Shown: in pieces, positions 41,456 through 50,459 of the stretch
Numbering within the stretch: position 1 is the first letter of the stretch
Layout: each line of letters starts with the position of its first letter
Assembly (NCBI GenBank): GCA_003512955.1
Contig: DOTG01000041.1
Coordinates: 316,494 to 380,493, forward strand
DNA: 64,000 nucleotides
Direction of reading: 5' to 3'
Source: Marinilabiliales bacterium
GTDB taxonomy: Bacteria > Bacteroidota > Bacteroidia > Bacteroidales > SZUA-534
Made by a program: the position numbers and the translations under genes
Notes under the pieces: model-generated
What the model was told of the DNA's origin: nothing
Seen by the model: the letters and a program-made list of their open reading frames with translations, nothing else
Database searches by the model: none

Positions 41456-42088
41456 ATGAAAGGTGAAAAATTGATTTTGTGGGTAACAAGATTTCTACAC
41501 TGGGGCTGGATGGTGAATCTTATCTTAGCTGGAGGTATCGTTGGATTTCAGGTGCTCAACCTTATCAAGCCGCAGAAAGACCTTTCAATGGCTTATTTGG
41601 GCAAATTCCGGATGGAAATAAACAAAGTGGGAACCATTGAAAGGGATGCAAACCGGGCAGGTATTTTTTACCTCTCGGAAAGCCCGGCGCAACCGTCCAT
41701 TGTTGTGGACAACGGCTGGCACCCCTATTTTGTCCTTTTATTTTCATTAACGATATGTGGAATCACCCTTTTTTATAATTATCAATTTAAGATGTTCTTT
41801 TTCAAGATAAATAAGACAGTCAAGGAGGGGACACTCTTTCATGGCGGTGCTGTTTTGCACCTTAACCGGACTATATGGTTTTCGATGCTTGTTTTTGCCG
41901 CTGGTTCAGTGTTAAGTGCAATCAAAGTGGTGTTTTTACCAGCCATTAGTTTTGACGGTTTTGTAGCTCATCCGGTATATGACAATTCGTTGCTGAACTT
42001 TTTTTGGTTTGCTCTGGGGATGTATGTTATTTCGCAAATTTATCAGGTGGGGCTTGGCTTAAAGCAGGAACAGGATTTGACGATTTAA
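41456..42088 (+). CDS. DUF2975-family membrane protein
   Basis: About 210 residues from the ATG at 41456 (MKGEKLILWVTRFLHWGWMV). An in-frame TTG at 41408 lies inside the operator-like repeats and is not used. Four membrane helices (about 12-35, 90-112, 140-165, 180-205) surround a polar loop of about 55 residues after the first helix. The pattern matches DUF2975 (B. subtilis YoaS-like), a family almost always encoded beside a small YozG-like HTH protein. Here that protein follows at 42987, with a potassium channel gene between. The function of DUF2975 is not known, and a role in sensing envelope state through the HTH partner is inference. Confidence 0.8.
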   Translation: MKGEKLILWVTRFLHWGWMVNLILAGGIVGFQVLNLIKPQKDLSMAYLGKFRMEINKVGTIERDANRAGIFYLSESPAQPSIVVDNGWHPYFVLLFSLTICGITLFYNYQFKMFFFKINKTVKEGTLFHGGAVLHLNRTIWFSMLVFAAGSVLSAIKVVFLPAISFDGFVAHPVYDNSLLNFFWFALGMYVISQIYQVGLGLKQEQDLTI

Positions 42089-42122
42089 TTGACCAAATGT
42101 ATTAAAGAAAGTAAGTGAAGAA

Positions 42123-42914
42123 ATGACAAGGCATAGAATTTATAAATTGGTTGAAAAAGGAGCCCATGGGTCGAAAATCAATCTGGCTTTTGACTATGCA
42201 ATTATGGCTCTTATTGCACTGAATATAATTGCATTAATTCTTGAGACAATTCCTGAAATTGATGCATCAATAGGGACATTTTTACAGCTATTTGAAATTT
42301 GTTCTGTTATTATTTTTTCTATAGAATACATTTTACGGATATATGTTTCCAATTTAACCTATCCATCTTCAAGTAAAATCAAGTCTGCTTTAAAGTTCAT
42401 ATTTTCTCCATTTGGATTGATTGATCTACTGGCAATTCTTCCATTTTATTTGCCGTTTCTAATAAAAATAGATTTAAGATTCTTAAGAATTCTCCGAATA
42501 ATGAGATTTTTACGGATTTTTAAGATTAATCGGTATAATAATTCAATGAATTTGATTTTTTCTGTAATAAAAGAAAAAAGATTTGAATTGGCATTGACTG
42601 GATTTGTGGCATTTTTGGTATTACTCATTGCCTCTTTCTTTATGTATTATGTTGAGGGGGATGTACAATCTGATAAATTTCCCAATATACTTTCCTGTTT
42701 TTGGTGGGCAATTGCAACCTTAACAACCGTTGGTTACGGTGATGTTTACCCAATAACAGGATTAGGAAAATTGTTAAGTGGTATTATTGCTGTGCTTGGT
42801 ATAGGATTAGTTGCATTACCAACAGGACTGGTCAGCGCTGGATTTATGGATAAAATTGCTAATAAAAATAAAGGAACTAAAAAATACCCACATTGTGGAA
42901 AAGAAATTGAATGA
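42123..42914 (+). CDS. voltage-gated potassium channel (six-transmembrane Kv type)
   Basis: A 263-residue ion-transport protein. Helices S1-S3 (about 22-120) are followed by an S4 with Arg every third or fourth residue (LRFLRILRIMRFLRIFKINR), S5, a pore helix and the K+ selectivity filter TTVGYGD, then S6 (IIAVLGIGLVALPTGLVSAGF). The C-terminal tail ends YPHCGKEIE, half of the zinc-ribbon tail (two Cys pairs) often seen in bacterial Kv channels, so metal binding there is doubtful. Tetramer in the inner membrane. It begins 34 bases after the DUF2975 gene and ends 72 before the HTH gene, all on one strand. Confidence 0.95.
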   Translation: MTRHRIYKLVEKGAHGSKINLAFDYAIMALIALNIIALILETIPEIDASIGTFLQLFEICSVIIFSIEYILRIYVSNLTYPSSSKIKSALKFIFSPFGLIDLLAILPFYLPFLIKIDLRFLRILRIMRFLRIFKINRYNNSMNLIFSVIKEKRFELALTGFVAFLVLLIASFFMYYVEGDVQSDKFPNILSCFWWAIATLTTVGYGDVYPITGLGKLLSGIIAVLGIGLVALPTGLVSAGFMDKIANKNKGTKKYPHCGKEIE

Positions 42915-42986
42915 AATCTACAGCTTCTGTCAATGTATATTGATTGCACTGATTTGTGAAATTAAAAGAATAAAATAATTATAAAA

Positions 42987-43196
42987 GTGGCTATAATAGT
43001 AAATCTGGATGTAATGCTTGCCAAACGTAAGATGTCGCTCACCGAGTTATCGGAAAGGGTAGGGATTACTATTGCCAATCTTTCAGTGCTTAAGAGTGGA
43101 AAGGCCAGAGCCATCCGTTTCTCGACCTTGGAAGCCATTTGTAAAGAATTAAACTGCAAGCCGGGCGATATTCTTGATTTTGAAAATGAGTTCTAA
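42987..43196 (+). CDS. YozG-like XRE-family HTH regulator
   Basis: A 69-residue single-domain Cro/C1-type DNA-binding protein. It reads MAIIVNLDVMLAKRKMSLTE, followed by a helix-turn-helix (LSERVGITIANLSVLKSGKARAIRFSTLEAICKELNCKPGDIL). The tight length and the CKPGDIL end are typical of YozG-like proteins that pair with DUF2975 genes. GTG start. It is a strong candidate to bind the repeats at 41374-41423 and autoregulate the three-gene set. The last gene before dapB, with 31 bases between. Confidence 0.92.
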   Translation: MAIIVNLDVMLAKRKMSLTELSERVGITIANLSVLKSGKARAIRFSTLEAICKELNCKPGDILDFENEF

Positions 43197-43227
43197 CAAT
43201 TGAATTTAATAATACTTTTAACATACT

Positions 43228-43950
43228 ATGAACCTTGCATTAATTGGATATGGGCAAATGGGCAAAGAGATTGAAAAAATTGCCCTGGAACGAGGACATC
43301 AAATCAAGCTGATTGTTGATAAAGACAATCAGGGGGATTTGAATGAAGAAAAGCTCAGTGAGGTCGATGTGGCCATTGAATTTAGCCGCCCCGAATCGGC
43401 TTTTGAAAACTACAAAAAGTGTTTTCAATGTAAAGTGCCGGTGGTTTCAGGAACTACCGGGTGGTTGGAAAAATTACCCGAAGTGATTTCCATCTGTGAA
43501 AAAAACCAAACCGGGTTCTTTTATGCGTCAAATTTTAGCTTAGGAGTGAATCTGTTTTTTCAGTTGAACAGGCACTTGGCCAAACAGATGGCACCCTTTA
43601 CCGATTACCGCTTGCTTATGAATGAGATTCATCATATCCGAAAATTGGATGCCCCGAGCGGAACAGCAATAACATTGGCCGAAGGTATTATGGCAGAAAA
43701 TCCGGTAAAGAAAAGCTGGTGCAACCACAGCTCCGAAAATAGTACAGAAATTCCTATAATCTCCTTTCGTGAAGGAGAGATCCCTGGGACACATGAAATT
43801 ATTTACGATTCCCAGGTAGATACCATCCTGATTAAGCATGAAGCCAAAAGCCGAAAGGGATTTGCACTTGGAACAGTGGTGGCTGCTGAGTTTATGCAAG
43901 GAAAAATAGGTTTTTATGGGATGAACGATTTATTGAAACTCAATGAATAG
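43228..43950 (+). CDS. dapB: 4-hydroxy-tetrahydrodipicolinate reductase
   Basis: A 240-residue enzyme of lysine and diaminopimelate synthesis. The N-terminal Rossmann motif is GYGQMGKEIE. NADPH-site residues sit in SGTTGW. The substrate/catalytic segment is MNEIHHIRKLDAPSGTA, with the HH and K needed for activity. DAP supply is needed for peptidoglycan. Length is normal. Next genes are the signal peptidases, 134 bases on, with a promoter-like element in between. Confidence 0.96.
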   Translation: MNLALIGYGQMGKEIEKIALERGHQIKLIVDKDNQGDLNEEKLSEVDVAIEFSRPESAFENYKKCFQCKVPVVSGTTGWLEKLPEVISICEKNQTGFFYASNFSLGVNLFFQLNRHLAKQMAPFTDYRLLMNEIHHIRKLDAPSGTAITLAEGIMAENPVKKSWCNHSSENSTEIPIISFREGEIPGTHEIIYDSQVDTILIKHEAKSRKGFALGTVVAAEFMQGKIGFYGMNDLLKLNE

Positions 43951-44036
43951 TAGATGTGAGAGCTTGAGATTTGAGACAAGAGAGAAACCAGGAATTAGAA
44001 CTGAAAGAAACAATTAGTATAATATTTTTGAATAGT

Positions 44037-44044
44037 TATTTTTG
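44037..44044 (+). promoter_or_regulatory. possible -7 element of the lepB promoter
   Basis: TATTTTTG matches TAnnTTTG, 40 bases before the first lepB ATG. No convincing -33 at standard spacing. Confidence 0.5.
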
Positions 44045-44084
44045 CAACCGGAATCAATCAGTGATTCTTTAAAAACAATTAAGA

Positions 44085-45416
44085 ATGAAAAACATCTGGA
44101 AAAATAAATGGGTAAAATTTGGTGTGTTTGGAACCGCCTACCTATTGTGGGTAATTTGGAATACCAATTATTGGTGGTTAATTGGAATGCCCATCATTTT
44201 TGATATGTACGTTACCCAAAAAGTACATTGGGCTTTTTGGAAGAAAAAAGGGGTAGAAAAGCAGACCAAAGTAGTGGAATGGGTTGATGCAATCATCTTT
44301 GCCGTCATTGCTGCAACACTTATCCGCACATTCTTTTTTGAAGCCTACACCATACCAACTTCCTCCATGGAAAAATCATTGTTGGTGGGCGACTATCTTT
44401 TCGTGAGCAAAAGTGCTTATGGACCCCGGAAACCCATGACACCCATCGCGTTTCCGTTTGTGCATCATTCCATGCCCATGTCAAATAATATGACCCCATC
44501 GTTCAGCGAGGTTTGGCAGCGAGACTATTTTCGGATGAAAGGCTATCGTACCATTAAAAACAACGATGTGGTGGTTTTCAACTTCCCTGAGGGTGACACG
44601 GTTTGTTTGGAAGAACAGGCTCCGAGTTATTACGATTTATGCAGACGGTTTGGCCGTGAGAATATATGGAACCGATATACGGTGGTACATCGGCCTGTTG
44701 ACAAATGCGAGAACTATATTAAGCGTTGTGTGGCCATACCTGGTGATAGTTTGCAGATTGTAAACGGGCAACTTTTGATAAATGGAAAACCCCAGGATAA
44801 AGCCGGGCAAGTACAATACAATTATCATGTTGTTACCGATGGGTCGGCAATCAATCCAAAAGCTATGGAAAAATTAGGTGTTTCGCACGAAGATTTCAAA
44901 AATGGATACATCCAGCCGGGGTATTATCAAATTCCGATGACTGAGGAAGTGGCGGAGCGGGTCAAAACTTTTAATATTGTAAGACATGTGGAACGTGCCA
45001 ATGCCGACAGCCTGGATAGAAGCAGCCAGATATTCCCTCATGATGCCCGTTATCCCTGGAACGAAGACAATTTTGGCCCAATTTGGATTCCCAAAAAAGG
45101 AGCTACCATTGCCTTAAACTTGGAAAACCTGCCATTCTATCAGCGCATCATTGGGCATTACGAAGGGAACCAGTTGGAGGTGGAAAACAATCAGATATTC
45201 ATTAACGGTGAACCGGCTACCAGTTATACTTTTAAAATGGATTATTATTGGCTGATGGGAGATAACCGACACAATTCGCAAGATTCAAGATACTGGGGTT
45301 ATGTGCCCGAAGACCATGTGGTTGGAAGGGCCTCCATGGTATGGCTATCGCTGGATAAAGACCAAAAATTTCCAAAAAGCATCCGATTTAAGAGAATGTT
45401 CCGGACCATTCATTAA
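44085..45416 (+). CDS. lepB: signal peptidase I (long Bacteroidota type)
   Basis: A 443-residue inner-membrane peptidase removing Sec signal peptides. Two or three N-terminal helices (about 10-45 and 67-85) precede the catalytic Ser94 in TSSMEKSLLVGD. The general-base Lys213 is in YIKRCVAIPGDS, and the last conserved box is MGDNRHNSQDSRYWGYVPEDHVVG. The loop of about 170 residues between the Lys box and the last box is much longer than in E. coli-type enzymes, as usual for this phylum. It is followed by a terminator and then a second, shorter paralogue without the serine. Confidence 0.96.
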   Translation: MKNIWKNKWVKFGVFGTAYLLWVIWNTNYWWLIGMPIIFDMYVTQKVHWAFWKKKGVEKQTKVVEWVDAIIFAVIAATLIRTFFFEAYTIPTSSMEKSLLVGDYLFVSKSAYGPRKPMTPIAFPFVHHSMPMSNNMTPSFSEVWQRDYFRMKGYRTIKNNDVVVFNFPEGDTVCLEEQAPSYYDLCRRFGRENIWNRYTVVHRPVDKCENYIKRCVAIPGDSLQIVNGQLLINGKPQDKAGQVQYNYHVVTDGSAINPKAMEKLGVSHEDFKNGYIQPGYYQIPMTEEVAERVKTFNIVRHVERANADSLDRSSQIFPHDARYPWNEDNFGPIWIPKKGATIALNLENLPFYQRIIGHYEGNQLEVENNQIFINGEPATSYTFKMDYYWLMGDNRHNSQDSRYWGYVPEDHVVGRASMVWLSLDKDQKFPKSIRFKRMFRTIH

Positions 45417-45433
45417 TTTTTAAAAAATATTCA

Positions 45434-45469
45434 TTGGTAGGGTCATTTAGCGGCCCTGCCAATTTTTTT
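45434..45469 (+). terminator. terminator between the two lepB genes
   Basis: TTGGTAGGG (45434-45442) pairs with CCCTGCCAA (45454-45462), with one G-U, then seven T to 45469, only 5 bases before the second gene's ATG. Confidence 0.8.
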
Positions 45470-45473
45470 AACT

Positions 45474-46517
45474 ATGGCAACCAAGGAGAAAAAGAAAAAA
45501 GGGAACTCAAAAAACTCAAAGTGGATAAAGCTTGCCATTGGGGTCCTGCTCTTTCTCCTCGTCGTAAAGGGTTTGGTGCTGGAATCGGTGGTGGTTACAG
45601 ATCGAAAGATGGAAAAGACGCTTTTTCCAGGTGATCTGCTGATTGTAAACAAACTAAGTTATGGGGCACGTCTGCCTATTACCTTGTTGAGTGTCCCATT
45701 TTTTCCCAACTATTATTTGGAATGGGTGACTTTACCCGTTTCACGGTTACCAGGTTTTAGTAAACCGGAACCAAATGATTTGGTGGCTTTTAACTACCCC
45801 GGGCAACTCGATCCCCCCATTGATAAAAAGAAAATCATGATCAAGCGGTTGGTTGCCCAGCCCGGCGATTCAGTGTTAATCAGGGACAAAAAATTATTTA
45901 TCAACGGAATCCCATTCAATGGACCGGCTACCTTGCAGTATAATTACCGATTGACAGCCAGTCAAAAAAAGATTGATCAGGGGTTTCTCGATTTGTACGA
46001 TATTCACGAAGGGGGAATGGTTTCTGAGCATGGGCTGTATGACTTTCCCATGACCAGGAATGTTGCCGAAGAAATCGCGCAGGATACTGATATCAAAAAC
46101 TTGAGGGTTTTGAAAGACTTCCCAGGTGAAAATGTAAAATATGTTTTTCCGGTTGGATATTTTCACCACTTTAATAAAGATTTTTTTGGCCCTTTGGTGG
46201 TGCCCTATCCGGGAATGCAAGTTTATTTAGATACCCATTCTATAGAATTGTATGCCGAAATTATTGATTTTTATGAGGGAAATGATTTGCAGGTGAAAGA
46301 TTACAAAATCTTCATTAATGGAACCGAAACAACCAATTATACCATTAAAAACGATTATTATTTTGTGATGGATGATAACCGCGACAATGCCAAAGACAGC
46401 CGCTATTGGGGGTTTTTACCAGAGGATTATATTCTGGGGAAAGCAGTGATGGTAGGTTTTTCGTGGGATAATATTAAACGGGAGGTTCGTTGGAATAGGA
46501 TTTTTAATACCTTTTAA
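45474..46517 (+). CDS. signal peptidase I paralogue lacking the catalytic serine
   Basis: A 347-residue protein with the full signal peptidase I layout: one membrane helix (about 18-38), the box VTDRKMEKTLFPGD, the Lys box MIKRLVAQPGDS (Lys124), a long loop, and the final box MDDNRDNAKDSRYWGFLPEDYILG. In place of the nucleophile Ser before Met46 it has Lys45 (RKM against SSM in its neighbour), so ordinary Ser-Lys catalysis should not be possible. The rest of the protein is well kept, which argues for a retained non-catalytic role rather than decay, for example regulating or scaffolding the neighbour. It lies just after a terminator hairpin that touches its start, so expression may depend on readthrough. 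Confidence 0.93.
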   Translation: MATKEKKKKGNSKNSKWIKLAIGVLLFLLVVKGLVLESVVVTDRKMEKTLFPGDLLIVNKLSYGARLPITLLSVPFFPNYYLEWVTLPVSRLPGFSKPEPNDLVAFNYPGQLDPPIDKKKIMIKRLVAQPGDSVLIRDKKLFINGIPFNGPATLQYNYRLTASQKKIDQGFLDLYDIHEGGMVSEHGLYDFPMTRNVAEEIAQDTDIKNLRVLKDFPGENVKYVFPVGYFHHFNKDFFGPLVVPYPGMQVYLDTHSIELYAEIIDFYEGNDLQVKDYKIFINGTETTNYTIKNDYYFVMDDNRDNAKDSRYWGFLPEDYILGKAVMVGFSWDNIKREVRWNRIFNTF

Positions 46518-46579
46518 ATTAATTGTTTAGCAATTTAGTGTCTTGTTAATCTAATAATGTCGGATGTTCAGAAATTTTA

Positions 46580-46685
46580 TTCCCCCTTTGCTTATTACTT
46601 GGGGACACCACGCCATGGCGTGGACTTGTGCGCTCAATCGGAGCAAGTTCTCCCTTGGGGGAGAAACCCGAAGGGAGAGGGGGAA
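46580..46685. repeat. MITE-like folded intergenic element
   Basis: A 106-base G+C-rich stretch bounded by 8-bp inverted ends, TTCCCCCT (46580-46587) and AGGGGGAA (46678-46685). Inside are a perfect palindrome CCACGCCATGGCGTGG (46608-46623), an imperfect ACTTG/CAAGT hairpin and a perfect TTCTCCC/GGGAGAA hairpin (46648-46665). No coding capacity. It contrasts with the A+T-rich DNA around it, which suggests a transposed or REP-like sequence. Confidence 0.55.
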
Positions 46686-46755
46686 AATGCAATATTTATC
46701 CGCCAATATAAACATAACACGGCACTAGTTATTTAGCGGATTAACAGAATAACAA

Positions 46756-49700
46756 CTATAGTGGAATACTGATATGTACCAAAAGTCCTTCATTGGGGTT
46801 TGAACTGGGTATAAATTTTCCATTTAAAGTCCGTATCCGGTTCATCATGTTTGCTAATCCATGCCCCTTCTGTAATTTTAAAGCTTTAGCTATATCAAGT
46901 CCTATTCCATCATCCTTATAATAGACCATAATCCGGTCATCCCTTTTTTCCAGATGGATAATCAGATTATTGGCCTTGGCATATTTTAGGGTGTTGTTCA
47001 ATAGTTCGGTAATTACTCTATAAAGAGCCACTTCGATACTGTTTTCGAACCTCTCGTTACTCATATTGCTGGTAATATTGACAATTAAATTGGTTTGCTG
47101 AGGTATTTGATCAACAAACCAGTGTAAAGCTTTGATGAGTCCAAAATCGTGAAGAATATGCGGGCTTAAATTGTTTGATATTTCCCGTAAGGTATGAAAG
47201 GCATTTTTTAAAGTGTAAAGACCTTTTTCTAAAACAAACTCTTTGTTTTCATCCTCATCGGCCAGCCACTGAAAATACATCTGAACATTCGATAAAATAG
47301 GGCCTAACCCATCGTGTAATTCTTGGGCAAACCTTTCCTTATCCTGTTCTTCTGTTTTGATGATGGCTTGAAGGATCATCTTTTCGGTTTGTTTGCGCTC
47401 ACTTAAATCGCGGAATGCAACCACCCGCATTGTTTTATTTTGCTGTTTAAAATTCCGGGCTTCAATTTCAACAGATACAAGTGTTCCATCTTTTTTGAGT
47501 AATACATTTTCATAGGGTTCGGTATATTCCTGTTTCATTTTTGTTAAAACTAAGGAATGATATTCCAGAGGAAATACTGTTTTCAAAAGATTTTTACCGA
47601 CCAATTCTTCTTGCGAGGAATACCCGGTCAATTTCAGGAAAGATTTATTTACGTCCAGGATTTTTCCATTTTGGTGGATCACAATTCCTTCGAATGTGAG
47701 ATTTGAGAGCAACGAATATCTTTTTTCGTTATAAATAGCCTTCTCCTTCGATATAATTAATTGTTCTTCAATGTATTTTTGTTCAGTGATGTCGTCAAAG
47801 GTTACCAGAACTAAGTTTTCGGTATTCCACCGTATGGAATTTGTTGAAATCAGGAAATATTTTTTTTCTGGATGGCCATTTTCAATGGACTGCAGTTCTA
47901 CTTTTCTTTTTAAAACAGGTTGTCCTGTTGAAAGTGTAAACTCATAGATATCCAATATTTCGCAATTTGAACAGTGTCCGTTTCTTGTTTTTCTATCCAG
48001 ATTTTTACAAAGTGAAGCACAATTCAAAACGTACCCCAATTTTTCACTATTTTCGATGGGGAAATTTTTTTTAATAAGATCACTGTTTTTAAGATTGGTT
48101 TTAACAACTCTCTGGTTTGCATCCAGTATGGCAATAATATATGGGGCACTTTCAAAAACCGTGTTTAAAAGCTGTTCATTGTCCATTATCATCTGTTCCA
48201 GCTTCTTCCGGGCGGTAATATCCCTCACAATCGTAAGAATGTGTTTTATCCCATTCAGTTCAATGGTTTTGGCTGATACCAGGCCATACATCAGAAGGCC
48301 ATCTTTCCTTACAAACCGTGCCTCAAAGTTGTTTATTTCGCCTAATCGGTCAAGTTCGCTATAAAGAATTTTTCTTTCATCCAACTCTTTCCACAATCCT
48401 AATTCCATGACAGTTTTTCCTAAAACATCTTCAATGGCATATTGGGTGGTATTTACAAAGCCATCGTTCACATCCACCAACTTGCCTTGGTAGTCGGTAA
48501 TAATAATTGCATCGGGGCTAGTTTTAAATGCGGCTTTGTATTTCGATTCACTTTCAATCAATCGTTTCTCAGATTGTTCGCGCTCTGAAATATCTCTAAA
48601 TATGCCCATTATCAATACTTGACCATTCAGCGTAACCGCCGATGATTTTATTTCTACAGGGATTTCCTTTAACGATTTTGTTTTCAAAGACAATGGAGTA
48701 AGTGGAATCATTTGGTTTAAAAGAATTCTATTTGTATGGTATTTGAATAATTCTGATGCTGTCTGGTTATTTGCATCAGGATGCAATTGGGATTGATGTA
48801 ACCCGATTATTTCATTCACTTCCATTTCCATAAGTTTACCGGCAGTTTCATTGGCATCCACAATCAAACCCGTTTCAATATTGGCAATAAAAATGGCATC
48901 GGAGGATTTATTAAAGAACTGCCGGAATTTTGCTTCACTTTCAGCCAATTCCTGTTGCACCTTTTTTCGTTCGGTAATGTCGCGTACCACTGCTACAATT
49001 ACCTCTTGGTTATTTATTTTTTCAATAGAGGCATTAATTTCAACTGCAAGCTCAGCACCGTCTTTTGTTTTGTTAACAGTTTCGAAAATTACATGGCCTC
49101 CCGTTAATAATTCTTTGCTGAAAGAGGGGATTCCCATTCTTTCAATTTCCGGATCAACTGTAATATCAGCGATGGTCAATTGCAGAAATTCTTCCCTCGT
49201 ATAGCCATATTTTTTACAGGCGACCTCGTTTACCTCAAGAATCTTCCCGTATCCTGTTTCCAGAATTGGATGAACAAATATGGCATCGTTGATAGATTTA
49301 AAGATGGTTGAGAATTTGAGTTCGCTTGCTTTTAAAGCCTCCTGAGCCAAAACCTGTTCGGTAATGTCCTGAATAGTGCCAAACAGTTCCAGCAAGTTAC
49401 CATTGTCATCGAAACTAAGGTCACCCATTCCATGTACCCATTTGTCTGTTTTAGTATCGATGGACTTTATTTTGTACACTTTGTCGAAGCGTTGTTTTTG
49501 GCCAATTACCCAGTTGGCTAAATAATCGGCCATAATGTTTTGAAATTCCGGATGCACTACCTGTATCCAACCTTTGGCAGTTCTTGAAAACTCTTTCCCG
49601 ATACCAAATACCTGATCCAGGCTTTCAGAACTTGTCCAAATATCGGTTTGAAAATTAAAGGTATAATGCCCGATTTTCGTGACCCTTTGCGCCTGTTTCA

Positions 49701-50184
49701 GCATCTGTTCACTGTTCGACAGGGCTTTTGAATAAGTTATCAGGTCCTGGTTCCTTATTTCAAGTTCCCGGTTTTTTTCTTCGAGGTTTTTAATTAAGAT
49801 TTGATTCTGTTTTTTTAAGTCGTAAGTTTTGATGGCCATTTTTATGGCATGTTCCAATTCTGTTTTGTCCCAGGGCTTGATAACAAACCGGAAAATGTCG
49901 CCATGGTTAATCGTTTCGATAACTAAATCTGTTTCAACAAAACCAGTTAAGATTATAAAAACCTGGTCGGGGTAGGAGGAACGTATCCGTTTAAAAAAGT
50001 TCAACCCGTTTTCGCCAGGCATCCGCTGGTCAGAAATGATTACTTTAATTTCATGATGTGCCAGAATATCTTCGGACTGTGCTGTAGATAGAGCCGTAAA
50101 TATTTCAAAATCTTTACCAAAAACGGCACTAAATCCTGTAAGATTAAAGTTTTCGTCATCTATGTACAAGATGGCATCTTTCAT
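46756..50184 (-). CDS. receiver-multi-PAS hybrid histidine kinase (HisKA_3 type)
   Basis: A 1142-residue cytoplasmic protein. An N-terminal receiver (1-125; DDENF acidic pair, phospho-Asp in ISDQRMPGENG, Lys in VIKPWDK) and a coil (125-160) are followed by about six PAS/PAC units (about 160-920), several ending in DITERK-, DISER- or DLSER-like motifs. A NarL/LuxR-type kinase core then follows: HisKA_3 with the phospho-His in AQELHDGLGP and a HATPase domain with ELLNNTLKYAKA and DDGIGLD, ending in KGHGLANMMNR. The fifth PAS has a four-Cys cluster (NCASLC and GHCSNC). No transmembrane segment. The cognate response regulator is not adjacent. Confidence 0.93.
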   Translation of the reverse strand: MKDAILYIDDENFNLTGFSAVFGKDFEIFTALSTAQSEDILAHHEIKVIISDQRMPGENGLNFFKRIRSSYPDQVFIILTGFVETDLVIETINHGDIFRFVIKPWDKTELEHAIKMAIKTYDLKKQNQILIKNLEEKNRELEIRNQDLITYSKALSNSEQMLKQAQRVTKIGHYTFNFQTDIWTSSESLDQVFGIGKEFSRTAKGWIQVVHPEFQNIMADYLANWVIGQKQRFDKVYKIKSIDTKTDKWVHGMGDLSFDDNGNLLELFGTIQDITEQVLAQEALKASELKFSTIFKSINDAIFVHPILETGYGKILEVNEVACKKYGYTREEFLQLTIADITVDPEIERMGIPSFSKELLTGGHVIFETVNKTKDGAELAVEINASIEKINNQEVIVAVVRDITERKKVQQELAESEAKFRQFFNKSSDAIFIANIETGLIVDANETAGKLMEMEVNEIIGLHQSQLHPDANNQTASELFKYHTNRILLNQMIPLTPLSLKTKSLKEIPVEIKSSAVTLNGQVLIMGIFRDISEREQSEKRLIESESKYKAAFKTSPDAIIITDYQGKLVDVNDGFVNTTQYAIEDVLGKTVMELGLWKELDERKILYSELDRLGEINNFEARFVRKDGLLMYGLVSAKTIELNGIKHILTIVRDITARKKLEQMIMDNEQLLNTVFESAPYIIAILDANQRVVKTNLKNSDLIKKNFPIENSEKLGYVLNCASLCKNLDRKTRNGHCSNCEILDIYEFTLSTGQPVLKRKVELQSIENGHPEKKYFLISTNSIRWNTENLVLVTFDDITEQKYIEEQLIISKEKAIYNEKRYSLLSNLTFEGIVIHQNGKILDVNKSFLKLTGYSSQEELVGKNLLKTVFPLEYHSLVLTKMKQEYTEPYENVLLKKDGTLVSVEIEARNFKQQNKTMRVVAFRDLSERKQTEKMILQAIIKTEEQDKERFAQELHDGLGPILSNVQMYFQWLADEDENKEFVLEKGLYTLKNAFHTLREISNNLSPHILHDFGLIKALHWFVDQIPQQTNLIVNITSNMSNERFENSIEVALYRVITELLNNTLKYAKANNLIIHLEKRDDRIMVYYKDDGIGLDIAKALKLQKGHGLANMMNRIRTLNGKFIPSSNPNEGLLVHISIPL

Positions 50185-50369
50185 GGTTATATGTTATGGT
50201 GCTGTCTAGGATTATCTTAACCAAATTAAGCATAATTTCTTAGATAAGCGTCAACCATCCCCCCTAATTTTATTGTTGCTAACGAGGAGAGCCAATTTTG
50301 TTAAAAATTTGATTTTAGGTCCAATGAATTTTCTTAGTGGTTCCTTTGTGTTCTGAGTGTCTTAGTCGT

Positions 50370-50404
50370 AAAAAAAACCTGAAATATTTCAAAAAAACCA
50401 GGTT
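50370..50404 (-). terminator. possible terminator after the SpoIIE gene
   Basis: On the minus strand AACCTG and CAGGTT frame a 17-base loop, followed by six or more T. It separates the phosphatase transcript from the kinase gene. Confidence 0.55.
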
Positions 50405-50459
50405 AAAGACTCCGGATAGTTATAAATTTTTTTCAGCAATTTCATAGATGAAAAATGGA

